Notes: generated by a model from the letters alone, not told the origin. Counted from the stretch's first letter, positions 18,972 to 31,780 are shown. The stretch: 64,000 nt of DNA from Streptomyces mexicanus (GCF_902506575.1 NZ_LR732544.1:712231-776230); one strand, 5' to 3'. A program made the numbers and translations.

Positions 18972-20411
18972 CTACGCGCTGACCTCCGACCGGTCCCCGC
19001 CCCACAGCGTGTGGAAGGACCCCTCGCGGTCCACGCGCCGGTAGGTGTGCGCGCCGAAGAAGTCCCGCTGGCCCTGGGTGAGCGCGGCCGGCAGGCGCTC
19101 GGCGCGCAGGGCGTCGTAGTAGGCGAGGGCCGCGGCGAAGCCGGGCGCGGGCACGCCCTGGCGGGTCGCGGCGACGAGGACCTCGCGCCAGTCGTCCTGG
19201 GCCGCCGCGATCTCCTGCGCGAAGGTCTCGTCGGACAGCAGGCTCGGCAGGTCGGCCCGGGCGTCGTAGGCGGCCCGGATGCGGTCCAGGAAGGCCGCGC
19301 GGATGATGCAGCCGGCCCGCCAGATCGCGGAGACCGCGCCGAGGTCGATGTCCCAGCCGTACTCGTCGCTGCCCGCGGCGATCTCGTGGAAGCCCTGCGT
19401 GTACGACACGATCTTCGACGCGTACAGCGCCTGCTCCACGCGGTCCGCGAAGGCCGCCGCCTCGGATCCGGACAGTGGGGCCGCCTTGGGGCCGGCCAGG
19501 TCGCGGGAGGCCTTGCGCAGGTCCGCGTGGCCCGACAGCGACCGCGCGAAGACCGCCTCGGCGATGCCCGACACCGGCACGCCCAGGTCGAGCGCGATCT
19601 GCACCGTCCAGCGGCCCGTGCCCTTCTGCTCGGCCTGGTCCGCCACCACGTCCACGAACGGCCTGCCCGTCGCCGCGTCCACATGGGACAGCACCTCGGC
19701 GGTGATCTCGATGAGGTACGAGTCCAGCCGCCCCGTGTTCCAGGTGCGGAAGATCTCCGCGATCTGCGCGGGGGAGTACCCGGCCACCTCGCGCAGCAGC
19801 TGGTAGGCCTCGCCGATCAGCTGCATGTCGGCGTACTCGATGCCGTTGTGCACCATCTTCACGAAGTGGCCCGCACCGTCCGGGCCGACGTGCGTGACAC
19901 ACGGCGACCCGTCCTGCGCCTTCGCGGAGATCTTCTCCAGCATCGGCCCCAGTGACGCGTACGACTCCGTCGAGCCGCCCGGCATGATGCTCGGCCCGTG
20001 CAGGGCGCCCTCCTCGCCGCCCGAGATGCCGGTGCCCACGAAGTGGATGCCCCGCTCGCGCAGTTCCCGCTCCCGGCGCCGGGTGTCCGCGAAGTGCGCG
20101 TTGCCGCCGTCGATGATCATGTCGCCGGGTTCCAGCAGCGGTGCGAACTCGCCGATCACCGCGTCGGTCGGCTCACCCGCCTTCACCATGATCATCAGGC
20201 GGCGGGGCCGCTCCAGCGCCGCCACGAAGTCCTCGGCGGTCTCGGTCGCCACGAAGTCGCCCTCGTGCCCGAACTGCTCCACCAGGTCGTGCGTGCGTGA
20301 CGCGGTGCGGTTGTGCAGGGCCACGGTGTAGCCGTTGCGTGCGAAGTTGCGGGCGAGGTTGCGGCCCATGACCGCGAGCCCCGTGACGCCGATCTGGGCT
20401 GTCGTGCTCAT
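18972..20411 (-). CDS. gnd: 6-phosphogluconate dehydrogenase (decarboxylating)
   Basis: 479-residue enzyme of the oxidative pentose phosphate pathway, converting 6-phosphogluconate and NADP+ to ribulose-5-phosphate, CO2 and NADPH. The Rossmann motif GLAVMGRNLARNFARNGY and the NADP-type HNRTASRT appear at the N-terminus; the substrate site GTGISGGEEGALHGPS and KMVHNGIEYADMQ, and the C-terminal FFGAHTYRRVDREGSFHT complete a full-length long-chain (homodimeric) enzyme. ATG 20411 follows AGGAGC. It appears monocistronic; the previous gene's remnant converges on it. All catalytic residues are present. Confidence 0.95.
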   Translation of the reverse strand: MSTTAQIGVTGLAVMGRNLARNFARNGYTVALHNRTASRTHDLVEQFGHEGDFVATETAEDFVAALERPRRLMIMVKAGEPTDAVIGEFAPLLEPGDMIIDGGNAHFADTRRRERELRERGIHFVGTGISGGEEGALHGPSIMPGGSTESYASLGPMLEKISAKAQDGSPCVTHVGPDGAGHFVKMVHNGIEYADMQLIGEAYQLLREVAGYSPAQIAEIFRTWNTGRLDSYLIEITAEVLSHVDAATGRPFVDVVADQAEQKGTGRWTVQIALDLGVPVSGIAEAVFARSLSGHADLRKASRDLAGPKAAPLSGSEAAAFADRVEQALYASKIVSYTQGFHEIAAGSDEYGWDIDLGAVSAIWRAGCIIRAAFLDRIRAAYDARADLPSLLSDETFAQEIAAAQDDWREVLVAATRQGVPAPGFAAALAYYDALRAERLPAALTQGQRDFFGAHTYRRVDREGSFHTLWGGDRSEVSA

Positions 20412-22886
<2,475 letters not shown>

Positions 22887-23046
22887 AGAGTGGTGCTTGC
22901 CCCCGCGCGGCAGGGGCGGGAGCGCCGCTGCCGCGGCCTGCTGTTCCTCCGGCAGGACTCCCCGGGGAGGGAGCTCTTCCGGGAGGGAACCCCCGGGAGA
23001 GGGGGCGCAGACCGCGGCCGCGAGGCGACGGCTGCAGGAAACCGGC

Positions 23047-23778
23047 TCAGGCGGCGGGGGGGCCCGACGCCCGGCGGCGTCGCAGCATGTAGGCCCCGGT
23101 GCCGAGACCACCGGCCACGAGCAGGGCGCCCAGGGCCATGGTGTCGGGGGACTGGGCCAGCCCACCGCCACCGGCGTGGACGCCACCGTGCGGCTTGCCG
23201 CCGCCCTGCCGGTCGTCGTCGCCCTTCGACGAGCCGTGGTCGTCACCACGACCGCTGTCGCCACCGCGGTCGCTGTCGCCACCACGGCCGTTGTCACCAC
23301 CGCGGCCGCCCTCGTCGCCGCCACGGCCGCCTTCATCGCCACCGCGACCGCCGCGGCCGCTGCCCTCGCCGCTGTCGCCGGCGGCCTTCAGGGCGAGGAA
23401 GCCGCCACCGGCGTGCACACCGCCGTGCGGCTTGCCGCCACCGTGCCGACCGCCTTCGTCGCCACCGCGACCGCCTTCATCGCCACCGCGGCCGCCCTCG
23501 TCACCGCCGCGGCCGCCTTCATCGCCGCCGCGCCCGCCTTCATCGCCGCCACGGCCGCCTTCATCGCCGCCGCGACCGCCCTCGTCGCCGCCACGGCCGC
23601 CCTCGTCGCCGCCACGGCCACCGTGGTCGTCCGAGTGGTCGCCGTGGGAGGCGGCGGTCTGGGCGGCGCCCTGGGACGTCCAGGGTGTCGTCAGGTTCGC
23701 GGCACCGGCAGCGGGTGCGGCGAACGCCACGGCGGCTGCGACCGCCGCGGAGGTGAACAGAGTACGGGTGATACGCAT
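23047..23778 (-). CDS. secreted Gly/Asp-rich repeat protein with sortase-type C-terminal anchor
   Basis: 243 residues. Signal peptide MRITRTLFTSAAVAAAVAF to AGA, then an extended region of GGDEGGR repeats (about ten six-to-seven-residue units) interrupted by two GGKPHGGVHAGGG blocks, and a C-terminal hydrophobic helix (MALGALLVAGGLGTGAYML) followed by RRRRASGPPAA. This layout matches the Streptomyces proteins encoded next to class F sortases, although a clean LPxTG/LAxTG box is not visible; GGGLAQSPDT occupies its place. ATG 23778 follows GAAGGAA. Its sortase neighbour is truncated, so if it depends on that enzyme it would remain membrane-bound. The repeats make the length prone to change. 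Confidence 0.7.
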   Translation of the reverse strand: MRITRTLFTSAAVAAAVAFAAPAAGAANLTTPWTSQGAAQTAASHGDHSDDHGGRGGDEGGRGGDEGGRGGDEGGRGGDEGGRGGDEGGRGGDEGGRGGDEGGRGGDEGGRHGGGKPHGGVHAGGGFLALKAAGDSGEGSGRGGRGGDEGGRGGDEGGRGGDNGRGGDSDRGGDSGRGDDHGSSKGDDDRQGGGKPHGGVHAGGGGLAQSPDTMALGALLVAGGLGTGAYMLRRRRASGPPAA

Positions 23779-24348
23779 GGGTGTTCCTTCCGTCGCGACT
23801 ACGAGTGTCGACACCACGCCCCTCGGTTCTGGGGGCGCAGGTCCGACGTGATCACCTTCAGCGCCATGCGCGGCCCGCACCATCGGAGCGTCGCAAACGG
23901 ATGAACTGACGGCCCATTCGTACCTCCGGCCGGGGGAAAACCAGGGTGCGGCGCGAGACCGGATGCCGGGTGGCGATCCGGTGGTGTGTTAAAGACGCCG
24001 GTCTCCCTCGGCGGGGCCGCCTGACGGGTGGTCGATACCCGGGAAGCACGGCGGTGGCCGGGGCTCGGCCGAGGTGCCCGGCGGACGGCGGAGGAATCAT
24101 TCGGCGCTCCAACCGGGCTCGCGGGTACGGCAGTTGACGCAGCGGCACGACGCGCTGCCCCCCCCGTTCACTCGAAGCGGCCTAGGCGGTCGGCCGCCCC
24201 TGGCCGACACGGTGTCAGTCCTGACGAGGTGTCGATGCTCGGCCGGTCACCTGAACGGCAGTGGCGGATGTGCGGCGCCCTGCCGCGCCGGAGTCTGCTG
24301 GAGGGGCAGCACCCCTCCCCCGTACGCCGCAGCCGTCTGAGAGCACCC
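23779..24348. other. 570-base divergent region
   Basis: Lies between the sortase-substrate gene and the plus-strand gene at 24349. No convincing coding frame: possible frames on both strands are mosaic and lack ribosome sites. A less G+C-rich patch near 23985-24000 (GTGTGTTAAAGACG) may hold a promoter. Otherwise nothing was seen. Confidence 0.3.
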
Positions 24349-24855
24349 ATGGCACGCATGCGCACCACCGCGGACCGGTTCGTCGCCCGTCCGGCCTGGT
24401 GGGAGCAGGTGGCCGTCCGGCGGCGGGAGGCGTGCGTGCCGCTCGCGGCGGTGCGCCGGGTCACGGTCGAACCCGACTGGTGGCGCGCACTGCGCGGAAG
24501 CCGGCAAAGCGGGGTCCAGGTGCCCGGCGTCGTGTGCGTGGGCGTGCGCGCGCATCAGGCCGGGCGGGACTTCGTGGCGCTGCGGCCCGGCAGACCCGTG
24601 GTGTGCGTCGAGCTGTGGCCCGGCGCGGCTTTCTCGCTCCTCGCGGTCAGCGCTCCCGGCGTCCGGGCGGCCGAGACCACCGCCGCCGCGCTGCGCCCGG
24701 CCGCCCCGAGGCTCGACGACTCCACGCCGTATCGGCAGCCGCTGCCCGTGCCCGAGGAGCCGGACGGGCAGCGGAAGGCGGAGGCGCCGGCTCTGCCCGG
24801 GGACCCGGGTCAGCCCAAGCCGGACCGGGGGCCCGGGGCGGCCGACGATGTGTGA
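24349..24855 (+). CDS. hypothetical PH-like protein
   Basis: 168 residues beginning MARMRTTADRFVARPAWWEQ. The region 25-115 (REACVPLAAVRRVTVEPDWW, GVCVGVRA-like strands, DFVALRPGRPVVCVEL) resembles a family of actinobacterial small proteins with a bacterial pleckstrin-homology-like fold that start as a cytoplasmic strand-rich domain; the remainder is Pro/Ala-rich and disordered. No signal peptide or membrane segment is visible. The ribosome site is weak (GAGAG), so the start is uncertain. Its last codons are part of a 23-base tandem repeat that extends past the stop. Function unknown. Confidence 0.5.
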   Translation: MARMRTTADRFVARPAWWEQVAVRRREACVPLAAVRRVTVEPDWWRALRGSRQSGVQVPGVVCVGVRAHQAGRDFVALRPGRPVVCVELWPGAAFSLLAVSAPGVRAAETTAAALRPAAPRLDDSTPYRQPLPVPEEPDGQRKAEAPALPGDPGQPKPDRGPGAADDV

Positions 24856-24939
24856 CGCCGGGTCCCCGGGATGTGTGACGCTGGGTCCCCGGGATGTGTG
24901 ACGCCGGGTCCCCGGGATGTGTGACGCCGGGTCGCCCCG
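24848..24939. repeat. four 23-bp tandem repeats copying the end of the preceding gene
   Basis: Units begin ATGTGTGACGCCGGGTCCCC at 24848, 24871, 24894 and 24917, an exact 23-base period with a single C/T difference. The first unit contains the stop of the gene at 24349-24855; the next three lie outside it. There are no spacers, so this is not a CRISPR array. Confidence 0.85.
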
Positions 24940-24969
24940 GGGCGGGCGGCCGGGTTCACCGCACGCGGC

Positions 24970-25117
24970 CCATGTCCAGGACTCCCACCCGTCACCGCGC
25001 GCAGCCCATGTCCAAGGGGCTCCACCACGTCACCACACGCACCCGCGTCCAGGGACTCCCACCCCGTCACCGCGCGCAGCCCACGTCCAGCACCTCGAGC
25101 ACGTCACCGTGCGCGGT
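24970..25117. repeat. about four degenerate 37-bp repeats copying the end of the minus-strand gene
   Basis: Imperfect units beginning CCCATGTCCA or CCCACGTCCA and containing CACGTCACCGCGCGCAG recur near 24970, 25006, 25044 and 25080. The last one is the coding end of the small minus-strand gene (codons for DVLEVLDVGCAR). Like the dnaK repeat, the 3' end of a gene has been amplified into its downstream space. Confidence 0.7.
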
Positions 25118-25279
25118 GTAGACCAGCCAGCACCACTCGCCGAAGGCGGCGGACAGATCGGCGACCTGCGCCTCCGGGTCGCTCGCCACGGCGTCGATGA
25201 GCGTGATGATCTCCTCGTGCACGGCGTCCGGGACGTCGAACAGCACATTGGCGGCCAGTTGACGCAGTTCGATCCTCAC
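25067..25279 (-). CDS. small hypothetical protein, 70 aa
   Basis: GTG 25279 follows a GGGGGG run and begins VRIELRQLAANVLFDVPDAV. The product is an acidic alpha/beta protein (HEEIITLIDAVASDPEAQV, WLVYTAHGDVLEVLDVG) resembling small toxin-antitoxin-era ParE/RelE-sized proteins only in size; I recognise no definite family. It lies 118 bases downstream of grpE on the same strand and could be the last gene of the dnaK-grpE operon. Its 3' end overlaps tandem repeats. Confidence 0.55.
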   Translation of the reverse strand: MRIELRQLAANVLFDVPDAVHEEIITLIDAVASDPEAQVADLSAAFGEWCWLVYTAHGDVLEVLDVGCAR

Positions 25280-25397
25280 GGCGCCCCCCGTGGACCGGCA
25301 GGAGCGTCCCGGCGAGGTCGTCGCCCGCCGGGCCAGGGATTTCCGGCAGACCATGGATCGCCGGTGCGCCAGGAGCGGCCGGCGAGCCATGGTGTTC

Positions 25398-25961
25398 CTA
25401 CGGCAGCATCTCCCGACCACGATATCCGCCCCCCCGCCCCGAGGGCTCCTCCCCTGCACCTGCCGGCCGGCTGCCCTGTGCGGCTCCGGGCCGACCGCCC
25501 GCGGGCGGGGGCGGCCCGGTGACCTCGACGTGGGCCGGGCGCAGCAACTGGTCGCCGATCCGGTAGCCGCGGCGCAGGATCTGCGTGCACACGAGCCGGT
25601 CGGCGTCCGGGCTGATGTGCTGGGTGACGGCGTCGTGACGGGCCGGGTCGAAGGGCTCGCCCTGCTCCCCGACGGCCTGGAGCCCCAGGGAGCCGAGCTG
25701 GGTGTGCAGGGTGTCGCTGATGTCCTTCAGGCCCGGCGTCATGGGCTCGTTGGCGCAGGTGCGGTCGACGGCGTCCAGGACGGGCAGCAGAGCGCGCAGG
25801 ACGTTGGCCACCGCGATCTCCCGCACGGCCAGACGGTCGCGGTGCACCCGCTTGCGGTAGTTGTCGTACTCGGCCTTCACCCGCTGCAGGTCGGCGGTGC
25901 GCTCCTCGACGAGCCGCCGCAGCCGGGCGAGGTCCGTCGTGCACTGCCGGTCCCCGTCCAT
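25398..25961 (-). CDS. grpE: nucleotide exchange factor GrpE
   Basis: 187-residue co-chaperone that releases ADP from DnaK. The N-terminal long helix (RRLVEERTADLQRVKAEYDN, YRKRVHRDRLAVREIAVANV) and the beta domain motif GEPFDPARHDAV, then CTQILRRGYRIGDQLLRPA, are all diagnostic for GrpE. ATG 25961 lies only two bases after the dnaK stop, with GGAGGCGGG as ribosome site, so the pair is translationally linked. The last 45 residues are Gly/Pro-rich and unusual. The order dnaK-grpE without dnaJ and hspR differs from the main Streptomyces dnaK operon, marking this as an accessory locus. Confidence 0.93.
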   Translation of the reverse strand: MDGDRQCTTDLARLRRLVEERTADLQRVKAEYDNYRKRVHRDRLAVREIAVANVLRALLPVLDAVDRTCANEPMTPGLKDISDTLHTQLGSLGLQAVGEQGEPFDPARHDAVTQHISPDADRLVCTQILRRGYRIGDQLLRPAHVEVTGPPPPAGGRPGAAQGSRPAGAGEEPSGRGGGYRGREMLP

Positions 25962-25963
25962 CG

Positions 25964-27835
<1,872 letters not shown>

Positions 27836-27904
27836 CTGGGCTCTCCTCCCTCGTCTCCCCGACCGCTGTGAGCTGCGGGTTCGGACCAGGTTGGCCTACC
27901 TGAC

Positions 27905-27934
27905 TGAATAAAACTTGAGTGCCCTGATGTCAAG
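27905..27934 (-). promoter_or_regulatory. sigma-HrdB-type promoter overlapped by a HAIR-like HspR operator
   Basis: Read on the minus strand, TTGACA and TATTCA are separated by exactly 17 bases. Overlapping the -35 box, the plus strand reads CTTGAGT-N7-TGTCAAG (27914-27934), matching the published HspR element CTTGAGT-N7-ACTCAAG at 12 of 14 defined positions. This location would let HspR block the promoter of dnaK-grpE. Confidence 0.7.
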
Positions 27935-27972
27935 TATGGCGCGGGGTGGGCGCGTGAGGACGGGGTGGGCGC

Positions 27973-28798
27973 GTGCGGAGGGCCCGTTGGGGGGCGTACG
28001 AGCACGCCGCCCTGGCCGGCGGCCACGGGGCCCGGCGCCGGGCCCTGGTGCGCGCTCTGCTCGCCGGCACCGTCCGGGCGGACCCCGCGGCCCTCGCTCC
28101 GCTCGGCCGCCGCACGGCACGGTGTCCGTCCTGGTCCTGCCCGCCGTCCCGCCGGGCATGGGCGAGCACGCCGACGAGGGCGAGGAGACGCACGATGCGG
28201 TCGCGGTGCGCCGGGCCACCCACCGGCTCCAGGCCGCCTTGGACCGCAGCGGGCAGCGACGCCCTCCCCCTGTCCGACGACCGCGGCGGGCACGCCCTGC
28301 TGCCCGGCCCGCTGCGGGACGGCGACGCGCCGGTCCGGCGCCTCGCCGACGCCTGCGGCGTCGCGGAACTGCACTGCGCCGTCGCCGAGGCCGACGGGCC
28401 GGGCGGGATCGCCGCCGCGGCCCGGACGGCCGCCGAGGTCCTGCGCATCGCGCGCGCCCGCGGCCGCCCTGCGGGGCCGCACCGGCTCGACGACGTCCTG
28501 CCGGGAGTACCCACTGTCCCGGCCAGGCGAGAGCGGCGCCCGGATCCGCGTCCTGCTCGACGGCGCCGCCGACCGGCCCGACCTGCTGGGCACCGTACGC
28601 ACCCACCTGGCCCAGAGCCGCAACCGCCGCGCCACCGCGCACCGGCTGGGCGTCCACCCCAACACCGTGGACAACCGACTGGTCCGCTTCACCGCCCTGA
28701 CGGGCCTCGATCCGACCACCGACCGCGGCGCCGCCCTGACCTTGGCCGCCTTCCTCCTGGGCGAGACGGGCGGCCCGGCTCCCGTCGCTCCGGCCTGA
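27973..28798 (+). pseudogene. frameshifted PucR/CdaR-type transcriptional regulator
   Basis: Protein-like segments run through alternating frames: GARRRALVRALLAGTVRADP, then TVSVLVLPAVPPGMGEHADE, then ALPLSDDRGGHALLPGPLRD and VAELHCAVAEADGPGGIAAA, and finally the C-terminal PucR helix-turn-helix (NRRATAHRLGVHPNTVDNRL) with LVRFTALTGLDPTTDRGAAL to the stop at 28798. At least three frame changes (near 28120, 28245 and 28505) are needed, and the N-terminal half of the family is missing. It is a non-functional regulator or a region with several sequencing indels. Confidence 0.6.
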
Positions 28799-29021
28799 TC
28801 CCACCGCCCGGGCCGCCTCGCCACCCCGGCCTGACGCCGCCGAACCGGCCTGACTTGCGGGAGCGGCCTGACCCTGCCCGGAGAGCGGCCGGCTCTCGGC
28901 AACCCGGCGGTGGACCGCATCAGCACATCGGGCGTGGCCGAGCGCGCCGACCACAGGCGACGCGCCGAGCACGGGCGAGCGCGCCGGCCACGGGCGAATG
29001 CGCCGGCCGGGGGTCAGCGCC

Positions 29022-29804
29022 TCAACTGTGGGACACGGTCAGGCCGTAGAAGGCGACCCGGGCGCCCTTCGTGGTGCTGTCCGAGGAGGACTGGTTGTAG
29101 GAACCGGCCTTGAAGTACTGCTTGTACTGCTGGAAGGAGGAGGCGATCGGGTAGTGGGTGGTGCTGCCGTCGACGGTCACGTCGATGGTGCTGCCGCCCG
29201 AGACGCCGATGGTGTAGCGCCAGGTCTTGCCGAGGGAGACGTGGCCGACCGTGTGCAGCGTCTGGCCGCCCGAGGGGGAGTTCTCGGTGCCGAGGACGAT
29301 GTCCCCGTTCGCGTGGTAGTACAGCTCCAGCAGCGGCTTGGTGGACGTGCCCCCGGTGCCGAGGTGGATCTGCCCCACGCACACGTTGGAGGTCACGGAG
29401 ACCACGCGCAGGGTGGCGCTCAGCCGGTGGGTGCCGGTCAGGGACCAGTCGGCGGCGGTGCCGTCGCGGTTCATCTCCCGCAGTTCCGAGCGCGCGTAGT
29501 GGGAGTTCGGCGTGGTCACGCCCTTCTCGGGCGCCCAGAAGGTCATGGCGCCGTCGCGGGTGTCGGTGTAGAAGTAGGCGTCCTGGTAGCCGTCGGGCCC
29601 TTGGAGCCGGGACGAGGGGATGGTGGTCGGGGAGCCGGGCGAGCCGACCGGCTCCTGGAGTTCCCAGGTGGACAGGTCGAAGTTGCCGCCGGGAGCGACG
29701 TTCGGGTCCGCCGCGTTCGCGGTGCCGGTGCCGAAGAGAGCGAGGGTGCCGACGAGTGCCGCGACCGTCGTCGCGGTCGTCCGGAAGCGCTGAGCACGCG
29801 CCAT
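29022..29804 (-). CDS. secreted alginate lyase, polysaccharide lyase family 7
   Basis: 260 residues. A signal peptide (FRTTATTVAALVGTLALFG, cleavage near ANA) is followed by a PL7 jelly-roll lyase. The three family motifs are present: RSELRE (catalytic Arg region), QIH (catalytic His) and YFKAGSYNQ (catalytic Tyr). It cleaves the uronic-acid chain of alginate by beta-elimination outside the cell. ATG 29804 follows GGAAGG; the earlier Met at 29849 lacks one. It is monocistronic, with a frameshifted regulator converging on it. With the beta-1,3-glucanases of this window, it suggests use of brown-algal or similar biomass, though PL7 enzymes are also common in soil streptomycetes. Confidence 0.9.
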   Translation of the reverse strand: MARAQRFRTTATTVAALVGTLALFGTGTANAADPNVAPGGNFDLSTWELQEPVGSPGSPTTIPSSRLQGPDGYQDAYFYTDTRDGAMTFWAPEKGVTTPNSHYARSELREMNRDGTAADWSLTGTHRLSATLRVVSVTSNVCVGQIHLGTGGTSTKPLLELYYHANGDIVLGTENSPSGGQTLHTVGHVSLGKTWRYTIGVSGGSTIDVTVDGSTTHYPIASSFQQYKQYFKAGSYNQSSSDSTTKGARVAFYGLTVSHS

Positions 29805-30097
29805 GGTGGGGGGTCCTTCCGCCTGAGAGGGGAGCGGAGCAGGTCTCACCGTCGGACCGAGTGCGCCATCCGTTCATCATGGTGAACGCTGGACAGAAAC
29901 CTGGACCGTCGGTGACCCGTGAACCTAAAGGTCTGAACCAGACACGTCAAGAGGGGCGGTGGCGCGGCAGCGCGTGCACCACCCAGGAGACCACTTCGAA
30001 GCACCCCGGGAGACCGCGCCGGGCCGGCTCCCGGCGCGCACGGTGAGGCGGCTCGGCACGTCGCCGCACACGAAGCTGTGCGCGGACCAAAGATTCG
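29805..30097. other. divergent region between the lyase and the leader-peptide gene
   Basis: Non-coding stretch. Its first part carries the lyase promoter on the minus strand; a less G+C-rich patch (29900-29950) is compatible with that. No hairpin or gene is convincing. Confidence 0.3.
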
Positions 30098-30114
30098 CTT
30101 TGATGTTCTCAAAG
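30098..30114. promoter_or_regulatory. 17-bp palindrome and promoter before the leader peptide
   Basis: CTTTGA-TGTTC-TCAAAG is a perfect six-base dyad. It overlaps a possible promoter: TTGATG (30100-30105), 17-base spacer, TTAACG (30123-30128). The position suits a repressor acting on the symporter gene. The -10 box is weak. Confidence 0.45.
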
Positions 30115-30136
30115 TACAAGTGTTAACGTTTCCGCC

Positions 30137-30265
30137 ATGAAGACAGCAGCTGCGAACCGCGCCGACGCTCCTTACGGCGTCCGCCGCAACGCCATGGGCG
30201 TCCTGCTCGTGGCGCGCCTGCATGTCGATCTCTGCCGCTGCATGTCCGCGGCTTGTCGCGCCTGA
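30137..30265 (+). CDS. cysteine-containing putative leader peptide
   Basis: A short frame, ATG 30137 to TGA 30263-30265, whose C-terminal half reads MGVLLVARLHVDLCRCMSAACRA. This closely fits the actinobacterial leader peptides of the form LLVxRRHVDLCRxxSAxCR that precede sulfur and cysteine genes, where stalling at Cys codons is proposed to control downstream expression. Translation may start at ATG 30137 (possibly leaderless from the promoter at 30100-30128) or at internal ATG 30194. Three Cys codons lie near its end. It is 101 bases before the symporter start. Too small to act as a protein. Confidence 0.65.
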   Translation: MKTAAANRADAPYGVRRNAMGVLLVARLHVDLCRCMSAACRA

Positions 30266-30366
30266 TCGCGAACTCCTCGATGCAGCGGCGCCGTTGACAC
30301 GTCCACGGTCGCCGCTCCTGTACGTCCCGCTGTCTCTTTCCGCGCGTCCTCACTGGAGTTGTGTCC

Positions 30367-31704
30367 GTGTCCTCCACCACCGCTGACCCCAAGTCCGCCA
30401 AGTCGGGCTTCCGGATACCCATACCTTTCTGGGCCCAGGTCCTGCTCGGTCTCGTCGTCGGCCTGGTGCTCGGCTTCGTCGCCCGCACCTACGACGTGTC
30501 CTGGCTCGCCACCACCCTCGACAAGGTGGGCGGCATCTTCATCCAGCTGCTGAAGCTGGCCGTGGCCCCGCTGGTCTTCTTCGCGATCATGGTGTCCATC
30601 ACCAACCTGCGGAAGGTCAACAACGCGGCCCGGCTGGCCGGCCGCACCCTGCTCTGGTTCATGATCACCTCGCTGATCGCGGTCGTCATCGGCCTCGTCA
30701 TCGGCCTGGTCTCCAACCCGGGCTCCGGCTCCGACCTCACCCCGGCCGACGGTGCCAAGCCGGACCACGCCGGCAGCTGGCTGGACTTCCTCACCGGCAT
30801 CATCCCGACCGACGTCATCACGCCGTTCACCGAGCTGAACGTCCTGCAGATCGTCTTCATGGCGGTCGTCGCCGGCATCGCCGTCCTGAAGATCGGCCCG
30901 AAGGCCCAGCCGCTGCTGAACCTGTCCGAGACCGTCCTGGAGCTGCTGCAGAAGGCCCTGTGGTGGGTCATCCTGCTCGCCCCGATCGGCTCCGCCGGCC
31001 TCATCGGCCGCGCCATCGTGCAGTACGGCTGGAACCTGCTCGGCAACTACGCGGCCTTCACCATCGACATCTACGTCGGCTGCATCCTGGTCCTGTTCGG
31101 CGTCTACCCGCTGCTGCTCGCCACCGTCGCCAAGCTCAACCCGCTGCAGTTCTTCAAGGGCGCCTGGCCGGCGATCCAGCTGGCCTTCGTCTCCCGCTCC
31201 TCGGTGGGCACCATGCCGGTCACCCAGCAGTCGGCGATCCGCCTGGGCGTCCCGAAGGACTACGCCTCCTTCGCGGTGCCGTTCGGCGCGACCACCAAGA
31301 TGGACGGCTGCGCCGCCATCTACCCGGCCATCTCCGCGATCTTCGTCAGCCAGATCTTCGACGTGCACCTCGGCGTCAAGGAGTACGTGCTCATCGCCTT
31401 CGTCTCGGTGATCGGCTCGGCCGCCACCGCCGGCCTGACCGGCGCGACCGTGATGCTGACGCTGACCCTGTCCACCCTCGGCCTGCCGATGGAGGGCGTG
31501 GGCCTGCTGCTCGCGATCGACCCGATCCTGGACATGATGCGCACCGCCACCAACGTCGCGGGCCAGGCCCTCATCCCGGTCCTCGTCTCCGCCCGGGAGA
31601 AGATCCTCGACCACACGAAGTACGACAGCGCCACGGCCTCCCCCGTCGAGGAGATCGAGAGCGTCTACAGCGAGCCGCAGCCGGCCGCGTCCGTCGCCGG
31701 CTGA
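30367..31704 (+). CDS. dicarboxylate/amino acid:cation symporter (DAACS family)
   Basis: 445-residue membrane transporter with about eight transmembrane helices and two hairpin loops. Recognisable parts are FWAQVLLGLVVGLVLGF, LLKLAVAPLVFFAIMVSI, FVSRSSVGTMPVTQQSA (HP1 serine-rich motif), AVPFGATTKMDGCAAIYP (unwound TM7; family motif NMDGTA here appears as KMDGCA) and LLLAIDPILDMMRTATNVAGQ (TM8). The DAACS family moves C4-dicarboxylates, glutamate/aspartate or cystine with Na+ or H+. The Cys-type leader peptide upstream argues for cystine or another sulfur compound. GTG 30367 has GGAG eight bases upstream; GTG 30361 is too close to it. A strong terminator follows. Confidence 0.88.
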   Translation: MSSTTADPKSAKSGFRIPIPFWAQVLLGLVVGLVLGFVARTYDVSWLATTLDKVGGIFIQLLKLAVAPLVFFAIMVSITNLRKVNNAARLAGRTLLWFMITSLIAVVIGLVIGLVSNPGSGSDLTPADGAKPDHAGSWLDFLTGIIPTDVITPFTELNVLQIVFMAVVAGIAVLKIGPKAQPLLNLSETVLELLQKALWWVILLAPIGSAGLIGRAIVQYGWNLLGNYAAFTIDIYVGCILVLFGVYPLLLATVAKLNPLQFFKGAWPAIQLAFVSRSSVGTMPVTQQSAIRLGVPKDYASFAVPFGATTKMDGCAAIYPAISAIFVSQIFDVHLGVKEYVLIAFVSVIGSAATAGLTGATVMLTLTLSTLGLPMEGVGLLLAIDPILDMMRTATNVAGQALIPVLVSAREKILDHTKYDSATASPVEEIESVYSEPQPAASVAG

Positions 31705-31745
31705 CACCCGGCGACCGGCGCACCGCCGCCGACCGCTTCCCTCCC

Positions 31746-31780
31746 CACCGCCCCGCCGGTCCCCGACCGGCGGGGCGGTG
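31746..31780 (+). terminator. hairpin terminator after the symporter gene
   Basis: Perfect 16-bp stem, CACCGCCCCGCCGGTC with its complement, and a CCC loop, 42 bases after the stop. No T-run follows, as is usual in Streptomyces. Confidence 0.8.

Noticed and set aside
24848..24939. Possible CRISPR array
   Set aside because: The repeats are contiguous with no spacers and one unit is the end of a gene; no cas genes nearby.
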